The notes below the pieces were generated by a model. It did no database searches. It was not told where the DNA came from and saw only the letters and a program-made list of their open reading frames with translations. The position numbers and the translations under genes are program-made. Shown here one piece after another: positions 59,618-64,000 of a DNA stretch of 64,000 bases (the first letter of the stretch is position 1; each line of letters begins with the position of its first letter). Source of the stretch: Actinoallomurus sp963850195 (lineage in GTDB: Bacteria > Actinomycetota > Actinomycetes > Streptosporangiales > Streptosporangiaceae). Location of the stretch: assembly GCA_963850195.1 (NCBI GenBank), contig CAWKKD010000005.1:2046001-2110000 (forward strand). Direction: 5' to 3'.

Positions 59618-60541
59618 ATGTCAGAAAGCACTTACGATGTCGGCATGGCAGCGACCGTTCAGTCTCCACGCAGCGCGACCTGGCAGGTCCATATCGACCG
59701 TTCGATGTGGATCGGTGGGGTACGCGGGCTCATGCTGCAGGCCCTGCACCCGATCGCGATGCGCGGGGTCTGGCAGAACTCCGGCTTCCAGGAGGACCCG
59801 ATCGGCCGGCTCCAGCGCACGGCCGACTTCGTGGGGGTCGTGACCTGGGGCCATGCCGAGGAGGCCGACCGGCTCGGGCGCAGGGTCCGCGACATCCACC
59901 GCGCCCTGCGGATCAATGATCCCGACACCGGCCGTGTCCACCGCGTCGACGAACCCGAGCTCCTGCTGTGGGTGCACTGCGCCGAGGTCTCCTCCTACCT
60001 CGAGGTCGCCCGCCGGTCCGGGCTGCGGCTCACCGACGGCCAGGCCGACCAGTACCTGTCCGAGCAGCGGCGCAGCGCCACGTACGTCGGGCTGCACGAG
60101 GAGGACGTCCCGGGCAGCGTGGCCGAGATGGAGGCCTACTTCGCCGACGTACGCCCGCAGCTGAAGGTCACTCCGGAGGCGCGGGCGGCGGTGCGGTTCC
60201 TGCTGTGGCCGAAGCTCCCGCACGAGCTGCGCTACCTCCGGCCCGGCAAGCCCTTCTACCTGCCGATCGGCGCGCTGTGCTACTACTCGCTGCCCGGCTG
60301 GGCGCGGCGGATGTACGGGATCCTGCCCGAGATCCCTCGGCCGATGGTGACGGCGGCGCTGCGGTCGTTCCGGCTGACGACCAACTCCCTGCCGGAGCCC
60401 CTCCACGACCGGTCGTTCAACCAGGCGACCCGGGAGATGCTCGAGAGCGCCCGGCAGCGTCTCGCGGCCGAGGGGTACGACCTCGGAAAGGGCCTGCGCG
60501 GCCTGCGCGACCCACGCCGCTGGCCCGCGACGGAAGGCTAG
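59618..60541 (+). CDS. DUF2236/MpaB-family oxygenase-like protein
   Basis: A 307-aa helical protein. RGLMLQALHPIAMRGVWQNS, then DPIGRLQRTADFVGVVTWG, and ELLLWVHCAEVSSYLEVARR are the conserved stretches of DUF2236. The family includes the latex-clearing protein and MpaB; their haem-binding His and Lys are often in such helices (a His is in QALHP). The ATG at 59618 is chosen because the frame further up overlaps the hydrolase gene; ATG 59645 is possible. No signal. The substrate is unknown, and an oxygenase activity is only suspected. The nuclease gene converges 11 bases away. Confidence 0.82.
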   Translation: MSESTYDVGMAATVQSPRSATWQVHIDRSMWIGGVRGLMLQALHPIAMRGVWQNSGFQEDPIGRLQRTADFVGVVTWGHAEEADRLGRRVRDIHRALRINDPDTGRVHRVDEPELLLWVHCAEVSSYLEVARRSGLRLTDGQADQYLSEQRRSATYVGLHEEDVPGSVAEMEAYFADVRPQLKVTPEARAAVRFLLWPKLPHELRYLRPGKPFYLPIGALCYYSLPGWARRMYGILPEIPRPMVTAALRSFRLTTNSLPEPLHDRSFNQATREMLESARQRLAAEGYDLGKGLRGLRDPRRWPATEG

Positions 60542-60552
60542 AGCGAGTCGCC

Positions 60553-61425
60553 CTAGACCTCGTCGGGCAGGGACGACCAGGGGTCACGGGCCGGGGCGGC
60601 CGCGCGGCCCTCCGGGCAGTGGCGTGAATAGTCGCACCACGCGCAGAGCGTGCCGGGGTTCGGCGGGAACATCTCGTCGAACGGCTCGTGCGAGGCCACC
60701 GGGGTGCCGGGCCTCACGCGCTCGCGGTACCACTCGTCGGCCGTGCCGCACTCGTCGGCGATCTGCTCGGCGCGCCGCAGGTGACGGTCGAGCGAGTCGC
60801 CGGTGTGCTCCCAGACGGCGACCTCGCCGGTGGGCAGGTGGTGCAGCTCGACGAGGCGGCAGGCCCGGCGCATCATGCGCCAGGACGCCGCGGCGTACAG
60901 CGCCAGAGCCAGCGAGGAACGCGCGTCGTCGCTGGTCAGCGGGCGTCGGCCGGTCTTGTAGTCGACGACGACCAGCTCGGATCCGCGGCGGTCGAGCCGG
61001 TCGATGCGGCCCTGCACGGTGATCAGGTGGGTCTTCATCGACACGGTGCGCTCGACGCCGACCGGTTCATCGGCCGGGTCGAGGCCCGCGGCATAGCGCT
61101 CGACCATGTCGCGTGCCCGTACGCGCCAGTCCGCGGACTGCTCCGCGTCGCGGAAGCCGTCGGTCAGCCAGCCGCGCTCGAGGAGCCGACCGGCCGACTG
61201 GGGCGTGCGGTCCTTGAGCGGCAGCCGCCACCAGCCGGCGAGGGCGTTGTGCACGCTCGCGCCCACGCTGTTGTGCGCCCACGGAGGACCCTTGTCCGGC
61301 TTGGGCCGGTCGAGGTAGGTCATCCGGTAGCGGCGCGGGCAGTCCAGCCAGGTGTTGAGCCGGGACGGTGTGCAGGGGTAGAGCCGTTTCGGCATCCCCT
61401 CGAAACCGAGTTGCTCGGCAGCCAT
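60553..61425 (-). CDS. RecB-family PD-(D/E)XK nuclease with iron-sulfur cysteines
   Basis: A 290-aa stand-alone nuclease. YPCTPSRLNTWLDCPRRYRMTYLD by its parts SRLNTWLDCP and RRYRMTYLD, GASVHNALAGWW, TVQGRIDRLDRRG and VVDYKTGRRP are the Cas4/RecB-type motifs, with Asp and Asp-Tyr-Lys as catalytic residues. Cys in DCPRR and the trio CAWCDYSRHC fit an iron-sulfur cluster at the domain ends. The ATG at 61425 precedes LGFEGMPKRL. Probably an exonuclease of DNA repair, related to the AdnAB nuclease domains. It lies 17 bases after the MBL gene and is likely co-transcribed. Confidence 0.87.
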   Translation of the reverse strand: MAAEQLGFEGMPKRLYPCTPSRLNTWLDCPRRYRMTYLDRPKPDKGPPWAHNSVGASVHNALAGWWRLPLKDRTPQSAGRLLERGWLTDGFRDAEQSADWRVRARDMVERYAAGLDPADEPVGVERTVSMKTHLITVQGRIDRLDRRGSELVVVDYKTGRRPLTSDDARSSLALALYAAASWRMMRRACRLVELHHLPTGEVAVWEHTGDSLDRHLRRAEQIADECGTADEWYRERVRPGTPVASHEPFDEMFPPNPGTLCAWCDYSRHCPEGRAAAPARDPWSSLPDEV

Positions 61426-61442
61426 GCGGAGATCGCGCCCGA

Positions 61443-62135
61443 TCAGTCGGAGTCGGGCTCCTGGGCGAGGGCGAACCAGCTCTCCCACTGGGCGTCCTCG
61501 TCGCCGACCGTGGTCTCGTCGCCCTGACCCGGCAGGACACGGGTGTCCTTGGGCAGGGGCCCGAGCAGGGCGCCGATGGAGTTGAGCTGCTCCTGCAGGT
61601 CGGAGTACTCCTCGCCGACCCGGCCCGGACGGCCCTTGTGCAGGGTGTCGCCGGAGAACAGCACGGCGAGCTGCTCGCTGTAGAGGCAGATGCTGCCGGG
61701 CGTGTGCCCGGGCGTGTGCATGACCTCGAGCTGAGCGCCGCCGACCTCGAACACTCCGCCGTCCTCGATGTCGAGGTCGGGCTGGAGGTCCTTCATGAAC
61801 TCCGAGTCCTCGCTCTTCGCGGCGAGGCCGCGGAAGTACTGACGCCAGAGCAGGCGGTCGCGCGCGTGCAGCGCGATCGGTGCCGGGTCGTCCTCGTCGG
61901 CCTCGGCGACCTCCAGAACCGCGTTGAGGTGCCCATCGCGGCCGTCGGTGCAGATGACCGCCATGACCTCACGCTCGCCGATGCCCTTCAAGATGGCTTC
62001 AGCGTCGTGTGCCGGGTCGATGACGATCACCGCCTCGTCGTCGCCCACGAGGTAGGTGTTGCTCTCAACGTCGTACTCGGTGTCGTCGACGGTGACCTTG
62101 CCTGCCGTCACTACTTTGTCGATGCGCGCGTCCAC
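61443..62135 (-). CDS. Metallo-beta-lactamase-fold protein with degraded metal site
   Basis: A 230-aa protein. NTYLVGDDEAVIVIDPAHDA, MHTPGHTPGSICLY and LFSGDTLHKGRPGR show the MBL fold of the glyoxalase II group, and the His and Asp of the latter two motifs are kept. The main HxHxDH motif is replaced by DGRDGH in VICTDGRDGHLNAV, and the last His is Gln in VLPGQGDETTVG. It may bind one metal or none. The ATG at 62135 starts after GTGG. The nuclease gene follows closely. Function unknown: the site loss makes a hydrolase role doubtful. Confidence 0.8.
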   Translation of the reverse strand: MDARIDKVVTAGKVTVDDTEYDVESNTYLVGDDEAVIVIDPAHDAEAILKGIGEREVMAVICTDGRDGHLNAVLEVAEADEDDPAPIALHARDRLLWRQYFRGLAAKSEDSEFMKDLQPDLDIEDGGVFEVGGAQLEVMHTPGHTPGSICLYSEQLAVLFSGDTLHKGRPGRVGEEYSDLQEQLNSIGALLGPLPKDTRVLPGQGDETTVGDEDAQWESWFALAQEPDSD

Positions 62136-62186
62136 GTGAGAAACACTACCGACTTCCCGGCCCCGGCGCGTACGGCCCCGCCTATA

Positions 62187-63641
<1,455 letters not shown>

Positions 63642-63744
63642 CTGTGCCTCCGGTCTCGGCGAGCGACCCGCACTCGCGGCGCCCACATTCGTTGGACGCA
63701 GCCGGATCGCTCCCGGTTTGCCGTCGGCACCGGGCGCGCTTCGC

Positions 63745-64000
63745 TCAGGGAGCGGTGACCAGCGCGATCGTCAGCCCGTCGTACCCCTTCCGGCCGACCG
63801 TCTGGATCGTGGTGGCGCTGACGCGCGGCTCGGCGGCGATCAGCTCGTTGAGCCGTCGCACGCCGGTGACGCCGGGGTCGTCGCTGTCCTCGTCGATGAC
63901 GGCGCCGCGGCGCACCACGTTGTCGACGATGATCACGCTGCCCGGGCGCGACAGCTCGACGGCCCAGCGGAAGTACGCGGCGTTGTTCTGCTTGTCGGCG
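63745..64000 (-). CDS. O-methyltransferase (COMT-like), C-terminal part (cut by window edge)
   Basis: The frame enters from the right edge and ends at 63745, giving the last 84 residues of a SAM-dependent O-methyltransferase. ADKQNNAAYFRWAVELSRPG and SVIIVDNVVRRG are the typical metal-binding (Asp, Asn) and following strands of the catechol-type family, and VGRKGYDGLTIALV the last strand. The N-terminal SAM site is outside the window. Substrate unknown. Confidence 0.85.
   Translation of the reverse strand, partial: ADKQNNAAYFRWAVELSRPGSVIIVDNVVRRGAVIDEDSDDPGVTGVRRLNELIAAEPRVSATTIQTVGRKGYDGLTIALVTAP

Overview
The window is high-GC DNA with many GTG starts, start/stop-overlapping operons and several actinobacteria-specific genes: WhiB7, mycoredoxin, AdnAB, DUF5999, DUF3107, and Ku with separate LigD-type proteins. 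It comes from an actinomycete, most likely a filamentous soil genus. Streptosporangiales is my guess from general gene style, but no marker in the window proves it. I see no tRNA, rRNA, CRISPR array, insertion sequence or phage gene.

Layout. 1-3.3 kb: an edge-truncated MOSC protein, then whiB7 with a complete regulatory leader (promoter with AT-rich box, upstream ORF, attenuator-like terminator) and a coupled 39-codon ORF, then an RNA methyltransferase and tesB. 3.3-8.7 kb: uvrD2, mycoredoxin under a SigR-type promoter, an orphan sensor kinase and a quinone oxidoreductase. 9-13.7 kb: three secreted glycoside hydrolases (GH16, GH18, GH30) with nearly identical CBM13 modules, fitting attack on fungal walls. 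14-20.8 kb: a DeoR regulator convergent with a seven-gene operon that encodes a whole phosphotransferase system (EI, HPr, mannitol-type IIA, IIB and IIC) plus a zinc dehydrogenase and a PfkB kinase. The two promoters share the same architecture. 20.9-24.9 kb: a divergent two-component system, a receiver-only protein and small proteins. 24.9-27.9 kb: nudC, an M20 dipeptidase and an HD-domain protein.

28-33.4 kb: four overlapping genes behind an iron box (ATP-grasp enzyme, two IucA/IucC-type NIS synthetases, PLP decarboxylase). This is the gene set of vibrioferrin-type siderophores without a transporter. 33.4-40 kb: adnB and adnA. 40-47.3 kb: SPFH protein, VOC protein, a cysteine-less alkyltransferase-like protein, a mycosin-like protease, moeZ, a small CsbD-like protein and a hydrolase. 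47.3-57.8 kb: rhlE-type helicase, ku diverging from a ligase/polymerase pair, a flavin disulfide reductase, a TetR regulator, DUF3107, a GlsB-type protein and a second DEAD-box helicase that appears to start at CTG. 57.8-64 kb: glycerophosphodiesterase, hydrolases, a RecB-like nuclease, a metallo-beta-lactamase-fold protein with a degraded metal site, a Ser/Thr kinase and an edge-truncated O-methyltransferase.

The genes whiB7, uvrD2, mrx1, nudC, adnB/adnA, ATL, moeZ, tetR, DUF3107 and DEAD helicase recall, from memory, the gene content of Mycobacterium tuberculosis around Rv3197A-Rv3211. The hydrolase, sugar and siderophore clusters look like insertions in that backbone. The most promising systems for follow-up are the iron-regulated NIS siderophore operon and the whiB7 locus with its leader ORF and coupled small protein.
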